From positions 62,001 to 126,000 of the forward strand of contig NZ_LN651333.1 of the NCBI RefSeq assembly GCF_000826145.2: a DNA stretch of 64,000 nucleotides, read 5' to 3'. Made by a program: the position numbers and the translations under genes. Each line of letters starts with the position of its first letter. The stretch's first letter is position 1. This document shows, in pieces, positions 25,084 through 33,630 of this stretch. The notes beneath the pieces are model-generated. The model was not told the origin of the DNA and did no database searches. It saw only the letters and a list, made by a program, of their open reading frames with translations. The DNA is from Sporosarcina koreensis (GTDB lineage: Bacteria; Bacillota; Bacilli; Bacillales_A; Planococcaceae).

Positions 25084-25845
25084 CTATTCCCTTGCCGGAT
25101 GTCCTTGGCATTCCGGTCCGTCTTGCAGACGTTCCGCATAGACGGCCATCGCCTTCTGCATGAAGGCCGCGAGTCCGGTGCCGAACTGGTCGATGTTTTG
25201 TGTGAACCGCTCATCTGCCGTGTACATCTCTCCGAGTCCTGCAAAGGCTTGCGGCGTGTACGTGCCGATCGTGTTCAGGAAGCGGTACCAGTCACCGATC
25301 ACGGCTTGCGCTTCCCCGGAGTCCGGTGCCTGCTGCCGGATGGCGGCCAGGCTGCGGAAGATTTCATTCATCCGGTCCTCCGCTTCCTTGCCGAATCCTT
25401 GGATGGCGGCGTTCGTCTTCTCCACCGTCTCGCTGCCCCATCGCTCCTTCGCTTCGTCTTCGTATGGGTTCTGGCTGAAGTCGAACCCTTTGAACCGTTC
25501 TTCGTGTGTCATCGTCTGTTCCCCTCTTTCTTCTTGGATGGATTGGTCGATCGTCTCAATCATCAGCGCGAGCTGGCGCTGTTTGGCGAGCAGCTGGCGT
25601 CGCTGGTCTTCGAGTGCCTGCAGCCGGTCGAATGCCGGATCGCCGAGGATGGCCCGAATGTCTTTCAGCAGGAATCCGAGTTCCCGGTAATAGAGGATGC
25701 TCTGCAGTCTCCGCAGGTTGTCATCCGAGTAGACGCGGTAGCCGGCGTCCGTCACGCGGTCCGGCGACAGCAGGCCGATCTCGTCGTAGTGGTGGAGCGT
25801 GCGGACACTGACGCCTGCGAGCTCCGCGGCTTGTTTGATGTGCAT
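25084..25845 (-). CDS. MerR-family regulator with TipAS domain
   Basis: 253 residues from ATG 25845 (GGAAGGAGG upstream). N-terminal MerR winged helix: HIKQAAELAGVSVRTLHHYD followed by EIGLLSPDRVTDAGYRVYS, then the dimerising coiled coil (about 75-110). The C-terminal domain (about 115-253) is a TipAS antibiotic-recognition fold, as in Bacillus Mta. Such proteins activate promoters with a 19-bp spacer when they bind a ligand, often raising efflux. Its own promoter has exactly that form. Confidence 0.9.
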   Translation of the reverse strand: MHIKQAAELAGVSVRTLHHYDEIGLLSPDRVTDAGYRVYSDDNLRRLQSILYYRELGFLLKDIRAILGDPAFDRLQALEDQRRQLLAKQRQLALMIETIDQSIQEERGEQTMTHEERFKGFDFSQNPYEDEAKERWGSETVEKTNAAIQGFGKEAEDRMNEIFRSLAAIRQQAPDSGEAQAVIGDWYRFLNTIGTYTPQAFAGLGEMYTADERFTQNIDQFGTGLAAFMQKAMAVYAERLQDGPECQGHPARE

Positions 25846-25869
25846 GCGTGTTTCCTCCTTCCTGACTTC

Positions 25870-25900
25870 AGTGTAAGCTGTCACGCAGCGTGAGAGTCAA
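25870..25900 (-). promoter_or_regulatory. MerR-type promoter with 19-bp spacer
   Basis: On the minus strand TTGACT (25900-25895) and TACACT (25875-25870) are 19 bp apart. The spacer holds the near-perfect dyad TCACGCTGCGTGA (25893-25881). A long 19-bp spacer with a central dyad is the signature of MerR-family operators, so the regulator at 25084-25845 probably controls itself here. Confidence 0.75.
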
Positions 25901-26000
25901 CCGGTCTTTTTCTTTTTCTCGGAGAAACATTTCCCGCTTTCGAACATGCCTACTTATTTCATCTGGGCGCCGAATAATCGGTGTGCATGTAAAGACTTCC

Positions 26001-26030
26001 TTGATTTCCATATATGGAATTCGGTACGAT
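26001..26030 (+). promoter_or_regulatory. Promoter of the GGDEF gene with embedded palindrome
   Basis: TTGATT (26001-26006) and TACGAT (26025-26030) are 18 nt apart. The perfect palindrome TTCCATATATGGAA (26006-26019) lies in the spacer, where a bound repressor would block RNA polymerase. The regulator is not known. Confidence 0.5.
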
Positions 26031-26067
26031 AGTCTCATAACTTGTCAGTGTGGAGGCGTTTTACATA

Positions 26068-27651
26068 GTGAGTATACATCGGCTGCGGACGCGGTTGTCT
26101 TTGTCGTTCGCCATTTTTGCTTTTCTCGCCATCGCTGTCCTCAGTCTGATCATCGGTCAGCGGGCAGTGAAGCAGGTGGAGACGGAGATCGGGAGCGCCC
26201 TCGGCGAGACCGCCCATCTTATGGCGGATAAATTGGATCACTTCATGTGGTCCCGGTACGGCGAGACCCAGCTGCTCGCCACCCTGCCCGAACTGCAGCA
26301 GCCGGACAATCCGGAAGCGATCAGCCGGCTCGTCAACCAGCTGAATGAGACGTTCCCGTCGTTTTCCTGGATCGGGTTCACGGACCCGGACGGCACGGTG
26401 CTTGCGTCGACGGATGATATTCTGAAAGGCGTGGACATCTCGGAGCGGCCCGTCTACACGGAGGCACTGGAGAAACCGTTCATCGGGGATGTGCACGAAG
26501 CGGTGCTGCTGGCGGACCTGCTGCCGAACCCGACCGGTGAGGAGATGAAGTTCGTCGATATCAGCACCCCTGTCTTCAATGGGGAGGACAAGCTGGTCGG
26601 GGTGCTCGCGACCCATCTGAGCTGGACGTGGCTGAAGGAAGTGAAGACGTCGATGGCGGAGACGCTGAAGGGACGGAAGGATGTCGAGTTCTTCATCATC
26701 AGTCCCGCCGCGTCGGACATCATCCTCGGGCCGGATGGAATGCTCGGAAAGACAATCGGGACGGACAGTCTGCAGCTGGCCAGTGAGGGGAACGCTGGCT
26801 GGACCCGCGAGGTCTGGCCGGACGGCAAGGAGTATTTGACGGGGTTCATGCAGGAGCGCGGCTACGAGGAATATCCAGGTCTCGGCTGGTCGATCCTCGT
26901 ACGGCAGCCGGTGGAGGAAGCGTATGCGCCTGCCCGTGAACTGATGATGTACTTCGTCGTCACCGGTATCCTCCTCGTCCTCGCGGCGGCTATCGCCGGC
27001 ATGATCCTCGCCGGCTGGATGACACGGCCGCTCAACCGGATCACGCGCGTCGCGGATCGGCTGCGCGGCGGGGAGAACGTGGAGATCCCGGCTTACACGG
27101 GCATCACGGAAATCGAGATCCTGTCCGATTCGCTGCGGACGCTCGTTGCCGACCTGACGTCCGCGGAGACCCGTGCCCAGCATGATGAGCTCACACGGCT
27201 CCCGAACCGCTATGCGCTCGATGCGTATTTCGAGGAACGGGAACAGGATGCGTCGTCACTCGCCGTGCTGTATCTGGATCTCGACGGCTTCAAATCGGTC
27301 AACGATACGTACGGGCATGCGGCGGGCGATCAGCTGCTGCAGCAAGTGGCGGACCGGGTCCGTTCGGCGGCCGGCCTCCGGGATCTCGCTGTCCGGATAG
27401 GCGGGGATGAGTTTGTCGTCGTCCTCAGGGATCCGCAAGATGCCGAGAAGATGGGCAGGCTGACGGGCGAGAAACTGATCCGGCTGCTGAATGAACCGTT
27501 CCGGCTGGACAGCGCGACCGTGTCGATCGGCTGCAGTATCGGTCTGTCAGTCTGGACAGCAGGCAGCAGCATCAGCAGTGCATTGCGCGAAGCGGATGAA
27601 CGGCTGTACAAAGCGAAGCGTGCGGGCAAGAACCGGCTCGTATCGGAATGA
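26068..27651 (+). CDS. Membrane diguanylate cyclase, Cache-HAMP-GGDEF
   Basis: 527 residues from GTG 26068, with GGAGG 11 nt upstream; an in-frame GTG at 26050 is less likely. Architecture: N-terminal helix (about 12-30), extracytoplasmic double-Cache-like sensor (about 35-290), second helix (about 295-318), HAMP-like linker, then GGDEF domain (about 370-527). The active site RIGGDEFVV is intact at 445-449. The product-inhibition site RxxD is not present: the Arg position is Gly, though the Asp is kept. It should make cyclic di-GMP in response to an outside small molecule. Confidence 0.9.
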   Translation: MSIHRLRTRLSLSFAIFAFLAIAVLSLIIGQRAVKQVETEIGSALGETAHLMADKLDHFMWSRYGETQLLATLPELQQPDNPEAISRLVNQLNETFPSFSWIGFTDPDGTVLASTDDILKGVDISERPVYTEALEKPFIGDVHEAVLLADLLPNPTGEEMKFVDISTPVFNGEDKLVGVLATHLSWTWLKEVKTSMAETLKGRKDVEFFIISPAASDIILGPDGMLGKTIGTDSLQLASEGNAGWTREVWPDGKEYLTGFMQERGYEEYPGLGWSILVRQPVEEAYAPARELMMYFVVTGILLVLAAAIAGMILAGWMTRPLNRITRVADRLRGGENVEIPAYTGITEIEILSDSLRTLVADLTSAETRAQHDELTRLPNRYALDAYFEEREQDASSLAVLYLDLDGFKSVNDTYGHAAGDQLLQQVADRVRSAAGLRDLAVRIGGDEFVVVLRDPQDAEKMGRLTGEKLIRLLNEPFRLDSATVSIGCSIGLSVWTAGSSISSALREADERLYKAKRAGKNRLVSE

Positions 27652-27662
27652 TGCGGATATGA

Positions 27663-27701
27663 AAACAGGCGATGCGGGAATTCATTCCGCATCGCCTGTT
27701 T
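27663..27701. terminator. Bidirectional terminator
   Basis: A 15-bp perfect inverted repeat AAACAGGCGATGCGG / CCGCATCGCCTGTTT between the converging GGDEF and sucrose PTS genes, serving both. Confidence 0.85.
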
Positions 27702-27716
27702 CTGTGTTCGGGATTT

Positions 27717-29141
27717 TCATCTGCCAGCCGCATGGTCATCATGCGTGTGTTTCAGCATGGAATCATTGTAGCCGAACAGCCAGGTCAGGACGAATGCGAC
27801 GACCGCGCCGATCAGGTTGGCGACGATATAGAGCGGCAGCTGACTGTTCAGGTAGAGCAGCGCGCCAGGTATGACGGTGATCGCCATGCCGGTCGCCTTC
27901 AGGCCGACGAGCGAGGCGAAGAATCCGCCGGCCGCTCCGCCGATCAGTCCCATGACGAACGGCTTCATGTAGCGCAGGGTCACACCGAAGATCGCGGGCT
28001 CGGTGATGCCGAGGAACGCAGAGAATGAGGATGGGAGCGCAAGCGCTTTCAGTTTTTTGTCTTTAGTTTTCAGTCCGACCGCAAGAGCAGCGGCCCCCTG
28101 TGCCGCAACGGCTGCCGTGACAATCGCGTTATAAGGGTTCCAGCCGTCCTGGGCGAGCAACTGGATCTCCAGGAAGTTGAAGACGTGATGGACACCTGTG
28201 ATGACGATGATCTGGTTGAAGAATCCGATCAGCAGACCCGGAATGCCGAATGGCAGGCCGAGGACCGCGACCGTCGCTGCCATGACACCGATTTCAACTG
28301 TATGGAAGATCGGTCCGATGACGAACAGGCCGAGCATGATCATGATCAGCAGCGTCAGGAACGGTGTGAGGATCAGGTCAAGCGCTTCCGGCGTCCGTTT
28401 GCGGAGCCAGCGCTCGAGCTTGGCCCCGACAAATCCGATGAAGAACGCGGGCAGCACGGAACCTTGGTAGCCCGTCACCGGCAGGAAGCCGAAGAACAGC
28501 ATCGGATCGGCGTCCCCGCTGCCGACGGAATACGCATTCGGCAGGGCCGGGTTGACGAGCATGAGACCGAGCACGATCCCGAGCACAGGGCTTCCACCGA
28601 ACACGCGGAATGCCGACCAGGCGATCAGTGCGGGCAGGAAGGCGAATGCCGTGTCCGTCAGCACCTGTGTGAACAGGATGAAGTTTTCCGGAATCGATTC
28701 AGGTGTCAGTCCGAAGACGGACAGCACTGCCTCCTGCGTCAGCAGGCCCCGCAGACCCATGAAGAGACCTGTCGCAACGAGGACCGGGATGATCGGGACG
28801 AAGACATCCCCGAATGTCCGGACGAGCCGCTGGAACGGGTTGCCCCGGTCTTTCGTCTGCTGCTTCATGTCCGATTTGGTGACGCCCGTTGCACCGAGTG
28901 ATTCGACTTCCTCAAAGATCCGGTTGACCGTTCCGGTGCCGAAGACGATCTGGTACTGTCCCGAGTTGAAGAAGGCCCCTTTCACTTTGTCGATGGATTC
29001 GATCTGTTCTTCGTCGATCTTTGTACGGTCATGGACGATGAAACGCAGCCGTGTGGCACAGTGGGCGACCGACTGGATGTTGTCCCGGCCGCCGACTGCT
29101 TCGATGACTTCCTGTGCAATCTTCCGGTTTTCTGCTGACAT
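27717..29141 (-). CDS. Sucrose-type PTS EIIBC component
   Basis: 474 residues. The EIIB domain (about 1-85) has the phospho-cysteine at C28 in HCATRLRF. The EIIC domain (about 105-460) has about ten helices and the substrate loop GITEPAIFGV. No EIIA domain, as in SacP/ScrA-type proteins that borrow an EIIA from another system. Imports sucrose as sucrose-6-phosphate. Located 15 nt after the sucrose-6-phosphate hydrolase gene in one operon; together with the LacI regulator this supports the substrate call. Confidence 0.88.
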   Translation of the reverse strand: MSAENRKIAQEVIEAVGGRDNIQSVAHCATRLRFIVHDRTKIDEEQIESIDKVKGAFFNSGQYQIVFGTGTVNRIFEEVESLGATGVTKSDMKQQTKDRGNPFQRLVRTFGDVFVPIIPVLVATGLFMGLRGLLTQEAVLSVFGLTPESIPENFILFTQVLTDTAFAFLPALIAWSAFRVFGGSPVLGIVLGLMLVNPALPNAYSVGSGDADPMLFFGFLPVTGYQGSVLPAFFIGFVGAKLERWLRKRTPEALDLILTPFLTLLIMIMLGLFVIGPIFHTVEIGVMAATVAVLGLPFGIPGLLIGFFNQIIVITGVHHVFNFLEIQLLAQDGWNPYNAIVTAAVAAQGAAALAVGLKTKDKKLKALALPSSFSAFLGITEPAIFGVTLRYMKPFVMGLIGGAAGGFFASLVGLKATGMAITVIPGALLYLNSQLPLYIVANLIGAVVAFVLTWLFGYNDSMLKHTHDDHAAGR

Positions 29142-29156
29142 GGGATTCCCTCCTGT

Positions 29157-30680
29157 TCAATCTGTTTTCGGTTCTTTATGCAGGATTCTTTCATTCTTGA
29201 ATGCAATACTGTCAAGTGACCAATGGAGGAATGACAGATGTGCAGACCCCCCATCCGCCTGCACCCGGATCCCCGTCGAGTCCTGCCCGGGAAAAATCCG
29301 GCTGGTCATGACAGCGTCTCCGTCGTTGATGAAGATTTCGACACTCGAAACATCGACAAGGATTCTCAGCTGCTGCAAGGGCCTGTCGAGTATGACAGTC
29401 CGCGAATGGCCTTCCGAGGCGTTGACCGGCGCCCCGCTCCTCGATCTGTCGAAGAGGAGCCGCTGTTCTGCCGTGACGTAGGTGATGCGGGTGTACTCCA
29501 ATCCGCGTACGCGCAGATCGATATGCACCTCAGCCGCCGTGGTCTCGTGCAGGACAGCCTGCAATTCGTAACAGTCTCCGCCGAACGGCAGAAGCTCCGG
29601 CTCTCTTTTGAGCGTGACATCCAGCCGGTCCGCTGCTTCCGCCGGCTTGTTCCAGGATTCCGGCAGCCGCTGTTTCAGGCGGCCGTCTTCGATGGTGAGC
29701 ACCCGCGGCAGTGTCATGCAATTCGCCCAGCCGTCCTTATCTGTCGGATACGGCAGCTGGGGGACCGCCATCCAGGCGATCAGGATGCGCGTTCCGTCAG
29801 GTGATTCCATCGTCTGGGGAGCATAGAAATCGAACCCGTTGTCAAGCTCACAAAACGGTCCATGTTCGAATCCACCCGTTTCCCTATCGAATGTTCCGCT
29901 TATGTATCCCGCATGGAACAGGTTATTCCGGCGCAGCCCTTCCGGCTTCAGGCCGAGCGGTGAGAACACGAGGAAATCGGTGTCTTGGACCGAAAACAGG
30001 TCCGGACATTCCCACATGTATCCGAAGTCCTGCAGCTCTGTCTTCACCTCTCCGATGAACTCCCATCTGTGCAGATCGGCCGACTTGTACAGCACTGCAG
30101 CACCGGTCATGTCCTTGCGCTGGGCTCCGATGACACAATAATAGATGCCGCCTTCTTTCCACAGTTTCGGATCCCTCAGTTCCTCCGTGAATCCGTCCGG
30201 AACACCGGTGATCACCGGCTGCTCCCACTTGCTGAACGCTCCCTTTCCGTCCATCTGCGCCATACACTGATACGGCGTCCTCAGCCAGTTGTCATCCCGT
30301 GTATTGCCTGTATAGAACAGCAGAAGATCGTCCCCTGCCTGGAGGGCGCTGCCCGAGTAGACACCGTGCGAGTCGTACCGTGTATCCGGAGACAGGGCGA
30401 TACCTTTGTTGCGGAACTTCACGAGGTCGTCGGACACTGTATGATACCAGTATTTCAGACCATGTGCGGGACCGAGCGGAAACCATTGGTAGAACAGATG
30501 GTACTGCCCGTTGAACCAGCTGAATCCGTTCGGATCGTTGAGCAGCCCGGCAAGCGGCTGCACGTGGAATTTTTGCCGCCATGGCGCGTTTGCGACATCT
30601 TCGACGAGTTCGTCATATTCTTTCGGGTCCACCGAGTCGAGCCTTCGGTAGCGCTCTTCCCTCGTCCAGTGAACAGCCAT
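29157..30680 (-). CDS. Sucrose-6-phosphate hydrolase, GH32
   Basis: 507 residues. The three GH32 acidic motifs are intact: LLNDPNGF (nucleophile D49), ELRDPK (169-172) and WECPDLF (acid/base E224). The C-terminal beta-sandwich is present (VDVSSVEIFINDGDAVMTSRIFP). Cytoplasmic: no signal peptide. It cleaves the sucrose-6-phosphate made by the adjacent PTS into glucose-6-phosphate and fructose. The upstream region carries a CGGTTCC-type palindrome for the LacI-type regulator. Confidence 0.93.
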   Translation of the reverse strand: MAVHWTREERYRRLDSVDPKEYDELVEDVANAPWRQKFHVQPLAGLLNDPNGFSWFNGQYHLFYQWFPLGPAHGLKYWYHTVSDDLVKFRNKGIALSPDTRYDSHGVYSGSALQAGDDLLLFYTGNTRDDNWLRTPYQCMAQMDGKGAFSKWEQPVITGVPDGFTEELRDPKLWKEGGIYYCVIGAQRKDMTGAAVLYKSADLHRWEFIGEVKTELQDFGYMWECPDLFSVQDTDFLVFSPLGLKPEGLRRNNLFHAGYISGTFDRETGGFEHGPFCELDNGFDFYAPQTMESPDGTRILIAWMAVPQLPYPTDKDGWANCMTLPRVLTIEDGRLKQRLPESWNKPAEAADRLDVTLKREPELLPFGGDCYELQAVLHETTAAEVHIDLRVRGLEYTRITYVTAEQRLLFDRSRSGAPVNASEGHSRTVILDRPLQQLRILVDVSSVEIFINDGDAVMTSRIFPGQDSTGIRVQADGGSAHLSFLHWSLDSIAFKNERILHKEPKTD

Positions 30681-30700
30681 GCAATCCCTCCTTCAAGGTG

Positions 30701-30714
30701 TGGAACCGGTTCCA
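30701..30714. promoter_or_regulatory. Operator palindrome, sucrose operon
   Basis: Perfect palindrome TGGAACCGGTTCCA with the central CG typical of LacI-family operators, 21 nt before the hydrolase start. Confidence 0.7.
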
Positions 30715-30750
30715 AATATAAGTGAATGGAAAACAGTTCCTCTTTCTTAC

Positions 30751-30761
30751 AGAACTGTTCT
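30751..30761. promoter_or_regulatory. Second inverted repeat upstream of the sucrose operon
   Basis: AGAAC-N-GTTCT, with a further half-site (AACAGTTCC, 30732-30740) nearby. It could be an extra regulator site; weaker than the palindrome at 30701. Confidence 0.35.
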
Positions 30762-30788
30762 TTGCTAGTGTCAATATTTTATTAATTC

Positions 30789-30817
30789 AGTTTAAACAGT
30801 TGTTATTGGCATGTCAA
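30789..30817 (-). promoter_or_regulatory. Sigma-A promoter of the sucrose operon
   Basis: On the minus strand TTGACA (30817-30812, overlapping the regulator stop) and TAAACT (30794-30789) with a 17-bp spacer. It fires into the hydrolase/PTS genes. Confidence 0.6.
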
Positions 30818-31794
30818 CTATCTTTCACAGCGCTTTCCTGTATGAGTAATTCGTGCTGAAGGGACGAACACTCAGCCGGTGCTTCACCTGCCAGTATACC
30901 AAGAAGGGCACAGCCGGCTTCCGCTCCTGCTTCACGGAATGCAAAGCGGACGGTCGACAGTCCGGGTGACACCGCTGAAGCGAGTGAATAGCCGCCGAAT
31001 CCGGTGATACCGATATCTTGCGGCACTGACAGACCGGCGTCCCGGATGGCCTTCAGGGCGCCGATCGCCATCTCGTCCGTCGCACACATGATGATGTCCG
31101 GCGTGTGTGCCGACAAAATTTCAGCGGCCGTCTGCGCAGCGGCCTCCATCTCGAATCCTGTTTCATAGGCCGTAACCCGGACTCCGCCCGCCGACAGGCC
31201 GTCTTCGATCCCCCGCCTGCGCAGTACACCGATCGCTTCGTCTTCCGGCGTGACACCGATGTAGACAGCATCCCGGTATCCTTGCGCCGCCACATAGCCT
31301 GCCAACTCCAGGCCGGCTTTGTAATCGTCATAGACGAGGCTCGGAATTCCTTCACACCGCTGTCCGAGCAGGATGACGGGAATACCGATCTCCCGGATTG
31401 CCGATACATGGGCATCGGTGATCACAGTGGCGAACAGTACGATGCCGTCCACTTTCTGTTTCGCCATGGCGTACAGGCTCTCGATCTCACGTTCGGCGCT
31501 CAAGTCGGCGTTGACGATCAGCAGCTGGTGGGAGCGTTCACGCAAATACGCATCCAGCCCGCTCAGCGTCTGCATGGCGGATCGGGACGTCAGCCGCGGG
31601 ACGATCGCCCCGATCATCGCTGTCCGTTTAGCCCTCAGGCTCTGTGCGAACTTATTCGGACGGTAGCCGGTTTCGCCGATAATACGGGCGAGCTTCTCCT
31701 GCATCGGTTTGCTGACGGACCCTCCGTTAAGGTAACGGGATACCGTGCTTTTGGATACATTCGCGATTTTCGCAATATCTTGTATGGTTTTCAA
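30814..31794 (-). CDS. LacI-family repressor of the sucrose operon
   Basis: 326 residues from TTG 31794, with AGGAGG 9 nt upstream; the long upstream frame is not credible. The N-terminal helix-turn-helix reads TIQDIAKIANVSKSTVSRYL, with the hinge helix ending SLRAKRTAMIGAIVP. The rest is a periplasmic-binding-protein-like effector domain. It lies directly before the sucrose operon in the same direction, separated by a promoter with operators. Likely effector: a sucrose-derived sugar phosphate. Confidence 0.88.
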   Translation of the reverse strand: MKTIQDIAKIANVSKSTVSRYLNGGSVSKPMQEKLARIIGETGYRPNKFAQSLRAKRTAMIGAIVPRLTSRSAMQTLSGLDAYLRERSHQLLIVNADLSAEREIESLYAMAKQKVDGIVLFATVITDAHVSAIREIGIPVILLGQRCEGIPSLVYDDYKAGLELAGYVAAQGYRDAVYIGVTPEDEAIGVLRRRGIEDGLSAGGVRVTAYETGFEMEAAAQTAAEILSAHTPDIIMCATDEMAIGALKAIRDAGLSVPQDIGITGFGGYSLASAVSPGLSTVRFAFREAGAEAGCALLGILAGEAPAECSSLQHELLIQESAVKDS

Positions 31795-31987
31795 AGAGGA
31801 TTCCTCCTGATGATGTTTTTCCAATGATCTCAGAACAGCCAAGCGTGTATCCATTATACAATAACGGCACCTATGTGAGGTTTGACTGGCCATGCCATCC
31901 GGAAGGTTTCCCGGAATCCGCATGCATGCATCTGCCATAGCTGCTGCAGTATACTAAAGATAGTTAGTCTCACGCAGAGGTGATTGG

Positions 31988-33583
31988 ATGGACACGTTGC
32001 GGTCGCTATTGGATGAACCGCTGATTTTATTGTTTGTAATCCTGTTTCTCGGCTCCTGGTTCGGTTCCCTGTCGGTGAAAGGGCTAAACCTCGGCGCAGC
32101 AGGCGTCCTGCTCGTTGCGATGGTGTTCGGCCATTTCGGTTTCGCGATATCACCGGTCATCCAGAATTTCGGATTGAGCCTGTTCATCGTCGGGATCGGT
32201 CTGCAGGCCGGGCCTAAGTTTTTCCGTATGCTGCGGACGAGCGGACTGATTTTCGGCATCCTGTCCGTGCTGATCATCGTCTCCGCTGTAATTGCGACAA
32301 TTGCGGTTGCGAAAGTGTTCCACCTGGCGCCTGCTCTCAGTGTCGGCCTCATGACAGGTGCACTCACAAGCACACCAGGACTTGCGGCGGCTCTGCAGGC
32401 GACACATGACCCGCTCGCATCTGTCGGCTACGGCATCGCCTATCCGTTCGGGGTTCTGGCAGTCGTGCTGTTCGTCCAGCTGCTGCCGCGGATCGGAAAG
32501 ATCGACTTGCAGAAAGATCTGGAGGATACCGTCAATCCGATCCGGACAGCCGGCTCTCCGGTACTCGTCACGCTTGAAGTGACAAACCCTATGCTGGACC
32601 GGAGCAGCCTCGCCGAGCTGAACTTCGCCCCATATGATGCGGTCGTCAGCCGGGTCATCCGGGACGGCCATACGATGATCGCACTCGGCGATACCATCCT
32701 GCTGAAAGGTGACCTTCTCGTCATTGTCGGCAACGAAATGAACCTGGAAGGCCTCACCGCATATGTCGGGCAGCCTGTGGAAACCGATCTGGCGAATCCG
32801 GATAATGTCCACTTGCGCAAAGTCACGGTCGACTCCGACGATGTAGTCGGCAAAACGCTGAAGGAGCTGCGTTTGCGTAAAGACCATGGCACCACGGTTA
32901 CACGTATTACCCGTGAAGGCATCGAGCTGGTCCAGAACCCGAACCTGCCGCTCATCCGCGGGGATGTGCTGACGATTGTCAGCACCGAACAGCGGCTCGA
33001 TGAAGTGGAGGACTTATTCGCGCGTAAAAAACTTGCCATCACGAACCTGGACATCTTTTCGATCAGTGTAACGCTTCTGCTCGGCGTGCTGCTCGGCATG
33101 GTGCCGATCCCGCTGCCGGGCCTGGGGACAATTACGCTCGGAACGGCGGGCGGTCCCCTGTTCGTCGCGCTGATCATCGGTCACTTCGGCAAACTTGGCC
33201 CCATCCACGTGCGTTATTATGGTCCGTCGAACCACGTGATCCGGGAGCTCGGTCTCGTCCTGTTCCTGGCTGGTGCGGGCACGACAGCCGGCGCGGGCAT
33301 CGTGGAAGTGATCCAGACGGAAGGGGTCAAACTCATCTTCGGCGGGGTCATCATCACACTCGTACCGATCTTTGCAGGGTATTATGCAGCCCGCAAGCTG
33401 CTGAAGCTCAGTGTCGTACACTCGCTCGGCGGTCTGTCCGGCGGGATGACGAGCACCCCGGCGCTCGGTGCGCTGAACCAGCTCATCGACTCGGAGGATC
33501 CGGCGATCGCCTATGCGGCCGCCTACCCGTTCGCGCTGATTCTGGTTGCGGTCGCTTCTCAGCTGATCGTGTTCTTCCTATAG
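31988..33583 (+). CDS. AAE-family transporter, AspT/YidE-like
   Basis: 531 residues. Two five-to-six-helix halves with the duplicated motif GxMTGALTSTPGLAAAL (about 117-131) and GLSGGMTSTPALGAL (about 480-494), and two RCK_C (TrkA-C) domains between them (about 190-350). This is the aspartate:alanine exchanger family layout. The substrate is not known. Divergent from the sucrose regulator. Confidence 0.88.
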   Translation: MDTLRSLLDEPLILLFVILFLGSWFGSLSVKGLNLGAAGVLLVAMVFGHFGFAISPVIQNFGLSLFIVGIGLQAGPKFFRMLRTSGLIFGILSVLIIVSAVIATIAVAKVFHLAPALSVGLMTGALTSTPGLAAALQATHDPLASVGYGIAYPFGVLAVVLFVQLLPRIGKIDLQKDLEDTVNPIRTAGSPVLVTLEVTNPMLDRSSLAELNFAPYDAVVSRVIRDGHTMIALGDTILLKGDLLVIVGNEMNLEGLTAYVGQPVETDLANPDNVHLRKVTVDSDDVVGKTLKELRLRKDHGTTVTRITREGIELVQNPNLPLIRGDVLTIVSTEQRLDEVEDLFARKKLAITNLDIFSISVTLLLGVLLGMVPIPLPGLGTITLGTAGGPLFVALIIGHFGKLGPIHVRYYGPSNHVIRELGLVLFLAGAGTTAGAGIVEVIQTEGVKLIFGGVIITLVPIFAGYYAARKLLKLSVVHSLGGLSGGMTSTPALGALNQLIDSEDPAIAYAAAYPFALILVAVASQLIVFFL

Positions 33584-33584
33584 C

Positions 33585-33622
33585 AAAACCCCCTTTGGCC
33601 CGACACGGCTAAAGGGGGTTTT
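33585..33622. terminator. Bidirectional terminator
   Basis: AAAACCCCCTTT and AAAGGGGGTTTT form a 12-bp stem between the converging AAE-transporter and MFS genes. Confidence 0.9.
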
Positions 33623-33630
33623 CCAATATC

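Noticed and set aside
26035..27183. 382-residue minus-strand ORF
   Set aside because: Shadow of the Cache-GGDEF gene; no motifs, no ribosome site.
32150..33177. Long minus-strand ORFs under the AAE transporter
   Set aside because: Shadows of a clear transporter gene on the other strand.
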